Positions 13,439 to 22,635 of a DNA stretch of 40,701 nucleotides are shown here, in pieces. The notes under the pieces are model-generated. The model searched no databases. It saw only the letters and a list, made by a program, of their open reading frames with translations, and was not told the DNA's origin. The stretch lies in assembly GCA_029260135.1 (NCBI GenBank), contig JAJDDV010000065.1:1-40701 (forward strand). The letters run 5' to 3'. The position numbers and the translations under genes are program-made. Every line of letters begins with the position of its first letter. The stretch's first letter is position 1. The DNA comes from Phycisphaerae bacterium (GTDB taxonomy: Bacteria; Planctomycetota; Phycisphaerae; UBA1845).

Positions 13439-16412
13439 ACTCGCGGTGCTACTTGTCGGGCTGTGCGCGGCGGCCGTAGCGGGCGCCCCCACGAGGACCC
13501 TCTCCGTCCGTCTACACCTTCGAACGGGCGGCGTGGTAAGCGGACCGGTCGTCGATCATACGCGTCATGGATTGGTTGTGGTTCAGGATGACACGCCGTA
13601 TGTGTTCGCGTGGAATGAATTGACGACGAACAGCGCGATGACCACCCGCCGATCGCTTCTGGCGTTCGAGCGAGGAGGGGCCGACCGTTTGAGTGCGGAG
13701 GATCACTACGCGCTGGGGCGGTTTGCTCTGTGGGTCGGGCGGGAAGATATTGCGGCAGGTGAGTTTTCGCAGGCGGGCGCCGTGGATGCGGACTTCGGGG
13801 CACTGGGCCGCGCAGCGATTGAGCGTTATCACAGGCAGAACGAAGAACGCGAAGGCACGCCTCATCCCTTGGCGAGCCCGGCGAGCGTCTCGAAGCACGA
13901 CGACGGTTCGTCCTCTAACACGGGACCCGCGGAATCGGGGGTTACCTCAGGCGATGCGATCGTTCCGGGTCCGTCGCCTCAGCGGCGTTCGGCGGTCCGC
14001 GAGGCCTACGAGACGTTCGGCCGGAAAGTCCAGGAAGTGCTCGGGACGGAAGTCGCCAGGGTCGAGTCGGACCACTTCTTGCTCTGGACGGACTGGCGAG
14101 AGGCCCATCGCGAGCGTCTGGCTGATTGGTGTGATGCCATGTATGTGGCACTTTGCCGGCAGTTCGGGTTGGACCCGTCCGAGGACATTTTCCTGGCGAA
14201 GTGTCCGCTCTATTGTTTCCGTTCGAAGCAGCGGTTTCAGAAGTTTGCGCAGTATTTTGACGGGTATGACGGTTCCGAGTCGATTGGATACAGCCGGTCG
14301 ATCGAGGCGAATGGTCACGTTCACGTGGTCATTCTGCGACAGGGGCGCCACGAGGCGGACTTCGATCGGGCGGCGTGTACGCTCGTTCACGAGGGGACGC
14401 ACGCGTTCCTTCACCGGCTGTACGGTTCGCGTTTGTTGCCGCCCTGGGTCAACGAAGGGTTGGCGGACCTGACGGCGGAACGGGTACTGGGCGATCGGTG
14501 TCCTGCGGGAGAGAACGCGGCACTGCTCGCGCGGCAATATGTTCGTCACGATTGGCCGATGGCCGGGATGCTGGAGAGCGTTGAACCGCTTGCGGTTCAT
14601 CAGTACGGTGTCGCCCACAGCGTGGTGGCTCATCTGGAGCGTCTCGGGCGCGCCCGCCTTCAGGGATTTATCAAGGGGCTGAAGACGGGGGGCGATGTTC
14701 CGGCTTCGCTTGGCGCGAGCTATGACGGCTTGACGGTTGCCGGGCTGGAGAACGGTTGGCGTGCGTGGATTCGCGAATCTGACCCGGCGTCGCCGCGTCC
14801 GTCCGCATCGGCAGGGGCGCCGAAGCCGCTGTTTCGCGAACGCAGGGAGGTTCGTGGCGTTCACTACGGCAACATCTGCGGCGCCCCGGCTCAGATTCCC
14901 ATCCTCGAACAGAATGGACAGGGCGTGGGTGTGATCGACTTCGACAACGACGGTCTTATGGACCTGTTCGTGCCGAACGGCTCTACGGAAGCGCGTTGGC
15001 GAAAGGATCGCAACCCCGGCTGCCAACTCTACAGGAATCTGGGCGGGTGGCGGTTTGTCGACGTTACCGAGAAAGCCGGCGTGAAAGGAAACGCCTGGTC
15101 GAATGGGATTTCGGTCGCTGACTATGACGGCGATGGGGACTTCGACCTTTATGTGTTGAACTGGGGTGCGAATGTCCTGTATCGAAACGACGGTGACGGG
15201 AGATTCACGGACGTGACGGCGGAGGCGGGTGTCGGGAAGACGGGGTGGAGTTCGTCGGCGGCGTTCGCCGACTTCAACGGGGACGGTCGTCTTGACCTCT
15301 ACGTCTCAAACTACGTTCACTTCGATTACGACGACTACCCCAGGCGTGAGAAGAACGGGCAGCCGTGCATGTACCGCGACATCGAAACGGGGTGTGGGCC
15401 GTGGTGCTATGCGGGTGAGCGAGACACGGTCTATTTCGCTACGGGTGGCGGTCGCTTCGAGGATCGCACCGCAGCCGCAGGGGTGGGTCGCACGGACGGG
15501 TATCGTGGGTTCGGCGTGGTGGCGGCAGACTTCGACGACGACGGCGACGCCGACGTCTATGTGGGTTGCGATGTGATGCCGAATCTGTACCTGGAGAACG
15601 TGGGGGGCGGTCGGTTCGAATCGGTTGGTTTGTCCAAGGGCGGCGCGTACAATGAATCCGGCGGTCATGAGTCCGGCATGGGTGTGGCGGCGGCGGACTT
15701 CGACCGGTCGGGAACGTTGGATCTCTTTGTCACCAACTTCTCCGGTGAGAAGAACACGTGCTATCGCAATGAGGGCGGTCGTCTGACCGATGTCAGCGCT
15801 GTGGTCGGGCTGCGCGAACCTCGCTTGCCGATGGGCTGGGGGGTCCTTGCGAAAGACTTCAACGCGGACGGACGGTTGGATCTCTTCGTGGCCAATGGTC
15901 ACATTTATCCACAGGTCGAGAAGCTGGCTGATCCGCGAGACCGGTACCGGCAGACGCCATTGGTGTATTTGCAGAAGGAAGAGGGGCGTCTCGTTCTGCT
16001 TGATGACGGTGAGGCCATGGGGGCGTCGCCGCGCTATTCGCTTCGCGGCGCCGCCAGCGCGGATTTGGACAACGACGGCGACCTGGACGTCGTCGCTGTG
16101 CAGCACAACGGTCCGCTGGTTTTCTTCGAGAATCTCAGCGTGCGGAAGCGTGTGACGATCGAACTGGTCGACGCGCGGGGCGGACGATCGCCGATGGGGG
16201 CTCGCCTGTCGGTCACCGGAGGCGGAACCTATTGGCATCTTCCGAATCAGAGCTATCAGTCGAGCAACGACCACCGCATTCATGTGGCGGTTCCGGTGAG
16301 CCGCAGTCCTCTGGAGATTGAGGTTCGATGGCCAAATGGAGAGGCGCAAGCGTATCGGGTCGACTCGGGAAGCGAGGGCGTCGTGCGGCTCCGCCAGGGC
16401 GCGGGGAAGTAG
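13425..16412 (+). CDS. Secreted gluzincin-like protein with FG-GAP repeats and an ASPIC/UnbV domain
   Basis: The protein has 995 residues. MRCSRLAVLLVGLCAAAVAG is a signal peptide, so the ATG at 13425 is taken, inside the end of hflX; the ATG at 13419 is the alternative. Residues about 200-450 resemble secreted DUF1570-type peptidases: H322-E-G-T-H326 (HExxH), then W-V-N-E344-G-L-A-D, giving a third zinc ligand 18 residues on, as in gluzincins. From about 500 to 890 there are seven calcium-loop motifs of FG-GAP/VCBS blades, for example DFDNDGLMDL, DYDGDGDFDL, DFNGDGRLDL, DFDDDGDADV and DLDNDGDLDV, probably forming a beta-propeller. Residues about 905-985 fit ASPIC/UnbV, with VTIELVDARGG and IEVRWPNGEAQAY. 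Propeller plus UnbV is common in planctomycetes; an intact protease-like domain in front is less usual. Substrate unknown. Confidence 0.88.
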   Translation: MRCSRLAVLLVGLCAAAVAGAPTRTLSVRLHLRTGGVVSGPVVDHTRHGLVVVQDDTPYVFAWNELTTNSAMTTRRSLLAFERGGADRLSAEDHYALGRFALWVGREDIAAGEFSQAGAVDADFGALGRAAIERYHRQNEEREGTPHPLASPASVSKHDDGSSSNTGPAESGVTSGDAIVPGPSPQRRSAVREAYETFGRKVQEVLGTEVARVESDHFLLWTDWREAHRERLADWCDAMYVALCRQFGLDPSEDIFLAKCPLYCFRSKQRFQKFAQYFDGYDGSESIGYSRSIEANGHVHVVILRQGRHEADFDRAACTLVHEGTHAFLHRLYGSRLLPPWVNEGLADLTAERVLGDRCPAGENAALLARQYVRHDWPMAGMLESVEPLAVHQYGVAHSVVAHLERLGRARLQGFIKGLKTGGDVPASLGASYDGLTVAGLENGWRAWIRESDPASPRPSASAGAPKPLFRERREVRGVHYGNICGAPAQIPILEQNGQGVGVIDFDNDGLMDLFVPNGSTEARWRKDRNPGCQLYRNLGGWRFVDVTEKAGVKGNAWSNGISVADYDGDGDFDLYVLNWGANVLYRNDGDGRFTDVTAEAGVGKTGWSSSAAFADFNGDGRLDLYVSNYVHFDYDDYPRREKNGQPCMYRDIETGCGPWCYAGERDTVYFATGGGRFEDRTAAAGVGRTDGYRGFGVVAADFDDDGDADVYVGCDVMPNLYLENVGGGRFESVGLSKGGAYNESGGHESGMGVAAADFDRSGTLDLFVTNFSGEKNTCYRNEGGRLTDVSAVVGLREPRLPMGWGVLAKDFNADGRLDLFVANGHIYPQVEKLADPRDRYRQTPLVYLQKEEGRLVLLDDGEAMGASPRYSLRGAASADLDNDGDLDVVAVQHNGPLVFFENLSVRKRVTIELVDARGGRSPMGARLSVTGGGTYWHLPNQSYQSSNDHRIHVAVPVSRSPLEIEVRWPNGEAQAYRVDSGSEGVVRLRQGAGK

Positions 16413-16533
16413 CGTCGGATGGATCATGTTCGCGGGGATCTGAGGCGTTCGTCGCCGCGTGTTCGCATAAGATTCATGGGGTCAATGCCGGTTGACCGAC
16501 GTACTATCCGTAGAGAAAGGTGGATACCGCCGG

Positions 16534-17742
16534 ATGAGACCGCGAATCAAGAAGACCCTCGTTCATGTCCTCCGCTTGGGGATCTGCGTGGGTGCGCTTT
16601 GGTTCGTGATGAGTGGCGTCACGCTTCAGGATCATCTTCACTTGGAGAGCGGCGAGGAGCTGGTCGGGGCGGTTCAAGAAGGCGAAGAGACCTTTGTGAT
16701 CAGCCTTGATGGGGATCGCGAGCGGGTGATTGCACGCAGCGCGGTCGCTACGGATGAATCGGGAGAACCGAAGGTTTCGTACGGTTTGAAGACGGCGTGG
16801 CGGAATAGCCGTAAGTCACTCCTGCTGTTCGCCTTTCTGATTCAGTTTCCGGTGACGATCGTCGCGGCGTATCGGCTTCGGTGGATGCTTCGCGCGCAAC
16901 GGATAACACTCCGGTTTGTGGACTGCGTGAAGCTCACGTTCGCGGGGAACTTTCTGAACTTCGCAACCCCGCTGGGCTCGAACGCAGGGGATGTGTTCAA
17001 GGCGTATTTCGTCACGACACACACGGATCGCAAGACGGAAGCGGCGACGACGATCGTCCTGGATCGCTTCGTCGGCCTGGGCACGCTGATTTTGTGTGTC
17101 GCGGTGATTGCGATCATCAGTGGCGGCGGGAGTCGACTGGCGGAGTTCCGCCCGTATGTGCTTACGATGTCGGTCATCGGCGTGTTGGCGTTGCTCGCGT
17201 ATCGCTCGCCGACGTTGCGAAAACATCTCGTTCCGTGGGGCTGGCTGGAAAAACTCCCCATGTTCGGTCAGCTCCGGCGTATTGACCAAGCGGGCCGAGC
17301 CTTCGTCGCGCAGAAGAGAATCGTGATGATCGTGGTGACCCTTACGGTCATCCTTCAGATGACGTGTATGGTGGGGTATTTCTCGGTAGCGGCGGCAGTG
17401 TCGCTGGATACGCACGCGGGGAATGTGCTCGAGTACTTCGCGTACTTCTACACGGCCACCGTGATTCAAGCGCTTCCCGGTCCGCCACAGGGTCTGGGTA
17501 CGGTGGAACTGGCCTATCGTTACTTTCTGAGTCCGTTCGGCGGGCCGTCACAGATTCTGTGCTTCGCGTTCATCATTCGCCTGACCGTTCTGTTCGCCGC
17601 GTTACCCGGTTTGCTCGTCGCGCTGACCGGTTCCTATAAGCCGAAATCGAGTCTTTCTCCGGATGGCGTATCGGACCCGGTCGCGCTTCCAGATCCCGTA
17701 TCGAAACGCGAAGTCGTGGCACCGGCGTCACGCGGCCGATAA
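16534..17742 (+). CDS. Flippase-like multi-pass membrane protein (UPF0104 / LPG-synthase TM family)
   Basis: The protein has 402 residues from the ATG at 16534; GAGAAAGG lies upstream, and a TTG 42 nt earlier is the alternative. Family marks are RLRWMLRAQ, the FLNFATPLGSNAGDVFKAYF segment, and PGPPQGLGTVELAYRY near the C-terminus, which corresponds to the PGGLGxxE motif. About eight membrane helices are visible. Members include the membrane half of MprF, AglD and other proteins thought to flip lipids. Unusually, about 60 polar residues (about 29-90, rich in Glu, Asp and beta-prone) separate helix 1 from helix 2. The substrate is unknown. It follows the FG-GAP gene by 121 bp on the same strand. 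Confidence 0.85.
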   Translation: MRPRIKKTLVHVLRLGICVGALWFVMSGVTLQDHLHLESGEELVGAVQEGEETFVISLDGDRERVIARSAVATDESGEPKVSYGLKTAWRNSRKSLLLFAFLIQFPVTIVAAYRLRWMLRAQRITLRFVDCVKLTFAGNFLNFATPLGSNAGDVFKAYFVTTHTDRKTEAATTIVLDRFVGLGTLILCVAVIAIISGGGSRLAEFRPYVLTMSVIGVLALLAYRSPTLRKHLVPWGWLEKLPMFGQLRRIDQAGRAFVAQKRIVMIVVTLTVILQMTCMVGYFSVAAAVSLDTHAGNVLEYFAYFYTATVIQALPGPPQGLGTVELAYRYFLSPFGGPSQILCFAFIIRLTVLFAALPGLLVALTGSYKPKSSLSPDGVSDPVALPDPVSKREVVAPASRGR

Positions 17743-17767
17743 GGTCGTTCCGAACACCTTTTGACCT

Positions 17768-17785
17768 GCCGCCAGGCTTGGCGGC
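17768..17785. other. Small GC-rich hairpin after the flippase gene
   Basis: GCCGCCA (17768-17774) pairs with TGGCGGC (17779-17785) around GGCT. No T-run follows in either direction. It may terminate transcription weakly or be another dispersed palindrome. Confidence 0.3.
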
Positions 17786-17937
17786 CCTCCACCTCCGGCG
17801 GCCGATATCCTTTTGAGGTCCGTAGACCACTCGTCCGTGCCGAACGCCTCGGAACGTCGGATGTCTCTGCTGTCTTGTGGTGGTCAAGTACATCCTGCGC
17901 GATTCCGAAAGGATAACAAAGAGTTCCACTGTAACCA

Positions 17938-18717
17938 GTGTTTGGGAAATGCCTCTTGGCTCCTTCGACGACATCGTCTGACACCGCCCTTGGACTTCTC
18001 GGCGTCGCATGCGCGCGCAACACGACTGCGGAGCTTCAGCACGAGGATCGACTCGGGATCATTCGGACCGCTCGGGTCCGTTTACTGGAAATGAGGAAAG
18101 ACGAGATCCTCGCTGACGAGCCGGTGTACGTCGATGAAGAGGACGAGATTCCACTCGGTGCCGGAATCTCCGTACACGTCTTGATCAACGGGATACCTTA
18201 TCAGTTCGACAGTACGATCGTCCATGGGCGTCGCCTCATTCAACTGAACGCACAACAGGTCATACCCGGAATCGCCCTGCGCAAACCACACTCGCTTGCG
18301 GGATCGCAGCGCCGCGCCGCTCACCGTATCTCGATGGCGGGTTTCGCGCCGACGGAGGTGCTGATGGTGCGGCCCCACGCCGAGCACGCGAGCGCGTGTG
18401 CGCTCGATGCAGAGCGGGTGAGCGGGTTGGTGACCGGGCTTTCGGCCGGAGGGATTTCGATCCTTGTGGATCCGCGTTCGCTTTCGCGCGTGCGGCGGAA
18501 CGAACAGTTCTTCCTGACTTTCACGCTTCCCTCAGGTGGCGAGGCGTTCTGCATGCTGGGCAACGTTCGACATAGCTATCGCGTCGAGGTGAACGCCATG
18601 CTGCGACTGGGTCTCGCGTTTCGCGCGTGGCGCGGGCGTCACCACAGGTATGAGCAGCTTCGTCTATCCCAGAGCCTGGTGAAGCTGGAGCGTCGCCAAT
18701 TGCAGCGAAGGAGGTAG
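17938..18717 (+). CDS. PilZ-domain protein 1 (YcgR-like, motif partly degenerate)
   Basis: The protein has 259 residues from a GTG; no good ribosome site is seen and the start is uncertain, with an ATG at 18091 as the next candidate. About 40-115 form a beta-rich N-terminal domain like that of YcgR flagellar brakes. From about 120 the PilZ domain begins: R126-A-A-H-R130 fits the RxxxR switch that grips cyclic di-GMP, but the second motif reads G167-L-S-A-G-G172 instead of D/N-x-S-x-x-G. Binding may be weakened. PilZ proteins change partner activity when cyclic di-GMP rises, controlling motility, adhesion or polysaccharide export. It is the first of three such genes in a row. Confidence 0.75.
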   Translation: MFGKCLLAPSTTSSDTALGLLGVACARNTTAELQHEDRLGIIRTARVRLLEMRKDEILADEPVYVDEEDEIPLGAGISVHVLINGIPYQFDSTIVHGRRLIQLNAQQVIPGIALRKPHSLAGSQRRAAHRISMAGFAPTEVLMVRPHAEHASACALDAERVSGLVTGLSAGGISILVDPRSLSRVRRNEQFFLTFTLPSGGEAFCMLGNVRHSYRVEVNAMLRLGLAFRAWRGRHHRYEQLRLSQSLVKLERRQLQRRR

Positions 18718-18779
18718 ACGGCCTTGGGTCACGCATCTCGGTTGATTCGGTTTCGCGTCCAGAGAGGAACGGCAGTGAA

Positions 18780-19247
18780 ATGAAACACCGCTCGCATTCA
18801 GAATCTCATGACGGCACGGAAAGGCGGGAAGGGGTCATGACGGACCCGCCCACGGACCCTTCCACGGCGTCGTGCGCCGTTGCCGACCGTCGAAAGGCGC
18901 GGCGGCGCCAGTGGCAGGACCCCACCGTCGTCATGCTCCACACGGTTGGTGAGAACGAGCATTGGCAGTGTGAGGCGATGCTTCTGAATCTCAGTCCGGA
19001 CGGAATGGCGTGCCGGGTCCGCAACCCCGACGCCTCGGGGCTCGAGACGGGACGGACGTTTCTCGTCATGTTCCGTCTGGGTGAGTCCTCCCCGTTCGAG
19101 TTCCTTGGGCGCGTCACGAATGTGACCGAGGGAGGTTCGACCGGACACTCTGTGGTCGGGTTCGAATTCGCGAAGGGCTTGCACCCGGTTCCGAACCGCA
19201 GGCGGCTTCAAGACGCGTTGGAGAAGGAAAGGCCGAACCACGAATAG
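18780..19247 (+). CDS. PilZ-domain protein 2 (single domain)
   Basis: The protein has 155 residues. After a polar, probably disordered first 30 residues, the Arg-rich ADRRKARRRQ (36-44) supplies the RxxxR motif (R37/R41 or R38/R42), and N70-L-S-P-D-G75 supplies the D/N-x-S-x-x-G motif. VVGFEF near 133 fits the closing strand of the barrel. No second domain or membrane helix is present. AGAGG lies 12 nt before the ATG; an in-frame ATG at 18837 is an alternative that would also keep the whole domain. It starts 62 bp after PilZ 1 and ends 9 bp before PilZ 3, so the trio is likely one operon. Confidence 0.78.
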   Translation: MKHRSHSESHDGTERREGVMTDPPTDPSTASCAVADRRKARRRQWQDPTVVMLHTVGENEHWQCEAMLLNLSPDGMACRVRNPDASGLETGRTFLVMFRLGESSPFEFLGRVTNVTEGGSTGHSVVGFEFAKGLHPVPNRRRLQDALEKERPNHE

Positions 19248-19256
19248 GACCCGTCG

Positions 19257-20003
19257 ATGAACGCCCTGCAAACGATTTGCCAAGACGACCTGGAAGCACT
19301 GTTCGAGCCGCTCATCCGCAAGGAGGGTCAGGTGAGCCTGACCTATCAGAGTCCAAGCGGGTGGCGGATGTTGCGGTGCAGCGCCGTATCGCATAGCAGG
19401 ACGGATCGGACGATTACCGTCAAGACGTCGATCGTCGATTCCTGCGGATTGATCACGCTGCCCCATGCGGGGGATGTCCTGTCGTTTTCGTTTCGGCGTG
19501 GTCACAAGAAGTGCATGTTCCACAGCCTACTCGAGCTGGTGGAACGTCATGAAGATGAAGGCTTCCTTCATGTTCGCTGGCCCGATCAACTGTGCCAGCT
19601 CCAACGCCGGCTTTGTGAGCGCGTACAGCCACCGGTGACTACGGTGATTCCTGTTCGAATCTGGGCCGGATCGTCAGCACTCTCGTCGGAATCGCCGGCG
19701 CGCGATGCCTACAACGGACAGATCGAGGATCTTTCGGTCAGTGGCGTTCGCATCAAGATCGCCCGCGCCGATGAACTCGAACTGGGTGCGACGTATCGGT
19801 GTGCGTTCACGCCGATCCGGGGTGTTCCGGCGGTGGTGGTCAGCGCCCTGCTTCGGCATCGCGAGGCGGCGGATCACGGTCGTGCGTGCATCGGTCTTCA
19901 GTTCATCGGCCTGGAGGGGACGCCCGAGGGGCGTCAGACGCTCGATACACTGGCGAAGAGCGTCAGCCAGTTTCAACGGGCACGATCTCGGTCCGGAGGC
20001 TGA
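19257..20003 (+). CDS. PilZ-domain protein 3 (YcgR-like, complete motif)
   Basis: The protein has 248 residues in two domains: a YcgR-type N-terminal beta-barrel (about 20-110) and a PilZ domain (about 112-240). The cyclic di-GMP motif is complete: R118-L-C-E-R122 at the domain junction and D158-L-S160-V-S-G163, with GLQFIGLE in the closing strand. In YcgR such a protein brakes the flagellar motor when cyclic di-GMP is high; no flagellar gene is in the window, so the partner here is unknown. The ATG lies 9 bp after the previous stop. It converges with the - strand gene at 20039. Confidence 0.82.
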   Translation: MNALQTICQDDLEALFEPLIRKEGQVSLTYQSPSGWRMLRCSAVSHSRTDRTITVKTSIVDSCGLITLPHAGDVLSFSFRRGHKKCMFHSLLELVERHEDEGFLHVRWPDQLCQLQRRLCERVQPPVTTVIPVRIWAGSSALSSESPARDAYNGQIEDLSVSGVRIKIARADELELGATYRCAFTPIRGVPAVVVSALLRHREAADHGRACIGLQFIGLEGTPEGRQTLDTLAKSVSQFQRARSRSGG

Positions 20004-20038
20004 AGCAGGCCGTGGACCCGTGCCGGGCGTGTCCCCCC

Positions 20039-20632
20039 TTACGACCGGCGTACTCTGGCCAGGATGTCTTGCAAGGACACCGCCAATCGCTCGATCAGAT
20101 CGCTGACGCCCGGTGTTGCGGCGGGCTTCTGTGCAAGCGATGTTCGCACCCACCTCGTCGCCAAACGCTCTCTCTTTCGCAGATGTTCCGCCAGTCGATG
20201 GAAGGCCTCCTGGTTGCCGCCGAGCGCGGTGTGCATCAAGCGTGACGTTGCCTGGCAGAAGGCCGCCAATCGCACTTCGATTTCCGGGTCGTCGCTCCAG
20301 ACAAGCAGGTACGCTTCGGCGCGATCGAGTGTCTTTCGGGCATCGTACCATTCGGACTGTGCGCGATGCACTTCCTCTCGGCAGGAATGCGGCAACTCGG
20401 TTCCGCGCGCGTTTACGGTGGTCTGTCGGCGATAGGCGGCGACGAACGTGAGTGCGGCACGGGACGCGATCCGCCAGGCGGCCAGCCAGCGTGCATAGGC
20501 ATCGATCCGGCGGACCCGCCCCTGGTCTCGACGCGTTTGTCGATCCACCCGCAGTCGGGTGATGAGAACGCCGGACGCCACGCCCACCAGCACTGCGGTC
20601 AGTGTGACTCCAATCATCTGCACCGTGGACAT
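20039..20632 (-). CDS. Membrane-anchored helical protein, function unknown
   Basis: The protein has 197 residues. An N-terminal hydrophobic helix (about 5-25, MIGVTLTAVLVGVASGVLI) is followed by basic residues and a long helical region rich in Arg, Ala and Glu, so it looks like a single-pass protein with a cytoplasmic helical domain. GAGG sits 5 nt before the ATG at 20632, which fixes the start. No family recognised. The layout (short anchor, then about 170 helical residues) resembles the unrelated protein at 22636-23154. Confidence 0.65.
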   Translation of the reverse strand: MSTVQMIGVTLTAVLVGVASGVLITRLRVDRQTRRDQGRVRRIDAYARWLAAWRIASRAALTFVAAYRRQTTVNARGTELPHSCREEVHRAQSEWYDARKTLDRAEAYLLVWSDDPEIEVRLAAFCQATSRLMHTALGGNQEAFHRLAEHLRKRERLATRWVRTSLAQKPAATPGVSDLIERLAVSLQDILARVRRS

Positions 20633-20846
20633 GAGTGCCTCTTCGCCCTTTTCCTTCCTGCGGGCAGTATATCCGCAACGGACGCGCGTGTCCCGTTTTG
20701 CGAACGGGCGTGTGACGATCCCGAAGGGGCGGTTATGCTACGGAGGTGAGCACCGCGCATTCACGATCGCCCGTAGCGGGATCCCGTCGGTGACGGCTGG
20801 TGATGCCGCCGATCGGTCGGGTCCCTTCTCCCAGGGAGTATCCAGG

Positions 20847-22598
20847 ATGAAGTCATTGGTACCGTTCGCCGTCGTCACGGCTCTCGCTGTCCTGTTGTTC
20901 CCCTCCGGAGGATACGCATTCGGCCCGGAATCGGGTGGTGGCGGTGATCGTATCTCCGGGCTCGCGATGGCAACGCGATCCGAGGTCATCGCCCAGCACG
21001 GGATGGCGGCGACGAGTCAGCCGTTGGCGACGCAAGTCGCGCTCGACATTCTCAAGGGCGGAGGCAGCGCGGTCGATGCCGCGATCGCCGCGAACGCTAC
21101 GCTGGCTCTGATGGAGCCGACCGGTTGCGGTCTGGGCGGAGACCTCTTCGCGATCGTTTGGGATGCGAAGACCAAGAAACTCCATGGTCTCAACGCGAGC
21201 GGTCGAAGTCCGTACGGTCTTTCGCTTCAGCACTTCAGGGATCACGGGCTGACCTCGATTCCACCGCTGGGGCCTCTTCCGGTTTCGGTGCCCGGATGCG
21301 TCGACGGGTGGTTTACGCTTCACCGGCGTTTCGGCAAGCTGCCGATGACCAAGATCCTCGCGCCTGCGATCGACTACGCCAGCGGCGGTTTTCCCGTTTC
21401 CGAGTTGATCGCACATTATTGGTGGCGAGGCGGTTTTGCACTCCGGGAGATGCCGAACTTCGCGCAGACATTTCTTCCCGGAGGACGGCCGCCGAAGAAG
21501 GGCGACCGCTTCAAGAATCCGGACCTGGCCAGGACACTCGGGATTCTCGCAAGAGATGGACGCGACGCGTTCTACCGCGGCGCGTTGACGAAGATCATGG
21601 TTGCCTACTGTGAGCGTGTCGGGTGCTTTCTGCGGGAGCGCGATTTCGCCGAGCACACGTCCACCTGGGTGGAGCCGGTCTCGACCAATTATCGTGGGTA
21701 CGATGTCTGGGAACTCCCACCGAACGGGCAGGGCATCGCCGCGCTGCAGATCCTCAACCTGATCGAGTCGTTTGATCTGGTAAAGATGGGCCACAATTCG
21801 ACCGAGTATCTTCACACGCTGATCGAAGCGAAGAAGATTGCTTATGAAGACCGGGCGCGACATTACGCCGACATGGACTTCGCCGATGTCCCGGTCCAAG
21901 CGCTCATTTCCAAGGAATATGCGAACCGGCGTCGCGAACTGCTGGACCCGCAGTGGGCGTCGCGCAGCATTCCGGCCGGTGATCCGAGACTCTCCCACGG
22001 CGACACGATCTATCTGACCGTGGCTGACAAGGATCGAAACATGGTCTCGTTGATCCAGAGTAACTACCGCGGTTTCGGCTCGGGGCTCGTGCCTGACGGA
22101 CTCGGGTTTGTGTTTCAGGATCGCGGCGAACTCTTCTCGCTCGAAGAAGGACACCCCAACGTCTACGCGCCGCACAAGAGGCCGTTCCACACGATCATTC
22201 CGGCGTTTGTCACGAAAGACGGAATGCCGTGGATGAGTTTCGGCGTGATGGGTGGCGACATGCAACCGCAGGGGCATGTGCAGGTCCTGTGCAATATCAT
22301 TGACTTCGGCATGAATCTCCAGGAGGCCGGCGACGCCGCGCGGTTTCATCATGTGGGATCGTCGGAGCCGTCCGGCGAGACGGGAAACGACGCTGCGAAG
22401 ATGACCGACGGCGGCACGGTGACACTGGAGTCCGGCATTGGGGCATCGGTTCGCCACGGATTGCTCAAACGCGGGCACACCATTCACGAGGCGATCGGCG
22501 GGTTCGGCGGTTATCAGGCCATTCGATATGACGCCGAGCGGGACGTCTACATCGGCGCGTCGGAATCTCGCAAGGACGGCCACGCGGCGGGGTACTGA
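20847..22598 (+). CDS. ggt: Gamma-glutamyltransferase-family protein
   Basis: The protein has 583 residues with a signal peptide (MKSLVPFAVVTALAVLLF, cleavage near GYA-FG). The family makes a proenzyme that cuts itself before a Thr to give two chains, then hydrolyses or transfers the gamma-glutamyl group of glutathione and related peptides, usually in the periplasm. Seen here: QPLATQVALDILKGGGSAVDAAIAAN, MEPTGCGLGGDLFAI, and H-G-D-T387-I-Y-L-T-V-A-D, which aligns Thr387 with the catalytic Thr391 of E. coli GGT. GVMGGDMQPQGHVQV near the end matches the GGxxxQxQGH-type region. AGGGAG lies 8 nt before the ATG at 20847. The TTH of classic GGTs is replaced by TIY, typical of a subfamily with poorly defined substrates. 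Confidence 0.92.
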   Translation: MKSLVPFAVVTALAVLLFPSGGYAFGPESGGGGDRISGLAMATRSEVIAQHGMAATSQPLATQVALDILKGGGSAVDAAIAANATLALMEPTGCGLGGDLFAIVWDAKTKKLHGLNASGRSPYGLSLQHFRDHGLTSIPPLGPLPVSVPGCVDGWFTLHRRFGKLPMTKILAPAIDYASGGFPVSELIAHYWWRGGFALREMPNFAQTFLPGGRPPKKGDRFKNPDLARTLGILARDGRDAFYRGALTKIMVAYCERVGCFLRERDFAEHTSTWVEPVSTNYRGYDVWELPPNGQGIAALQILNLIESFDLVKMGHNSTEYLHTLIEAKKIAYEDRARHYADMDFADVPVQALISKEYANRRRELLDPQWASRSIPAGDPRLSHGDTIYLTVADKDRNMVSLIQSNYRGFGSGLVPDGLGFVFQDRGELFSLEEGHPNVYAPHKRPFHTIIPAFVTKDGMPWMSFGVMGGDMQPQGHVQVLCNIIDFGMNLQEAGDAARFHHVGSSEPSGETGNDAAKMTDGGTVTLESGIGASVRHGLLKRGHTIHEAIGGFGGYQAIRYDAERDVYIGASESRKDGHAAGY

Positions 22599-22635
22599 AT
22601 GGGCGCCGTCCAACCTGCGCGATCAAAGTTGAGGA

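Noticed and set aside
20853-22613. A 586-codon - strand frame antisense to ggt
   Set aside because: The + strand encodes a full gamma-glutamyltransferase with signal peptide and catalytic Thr; the antisense frame is a high-GC shadow.
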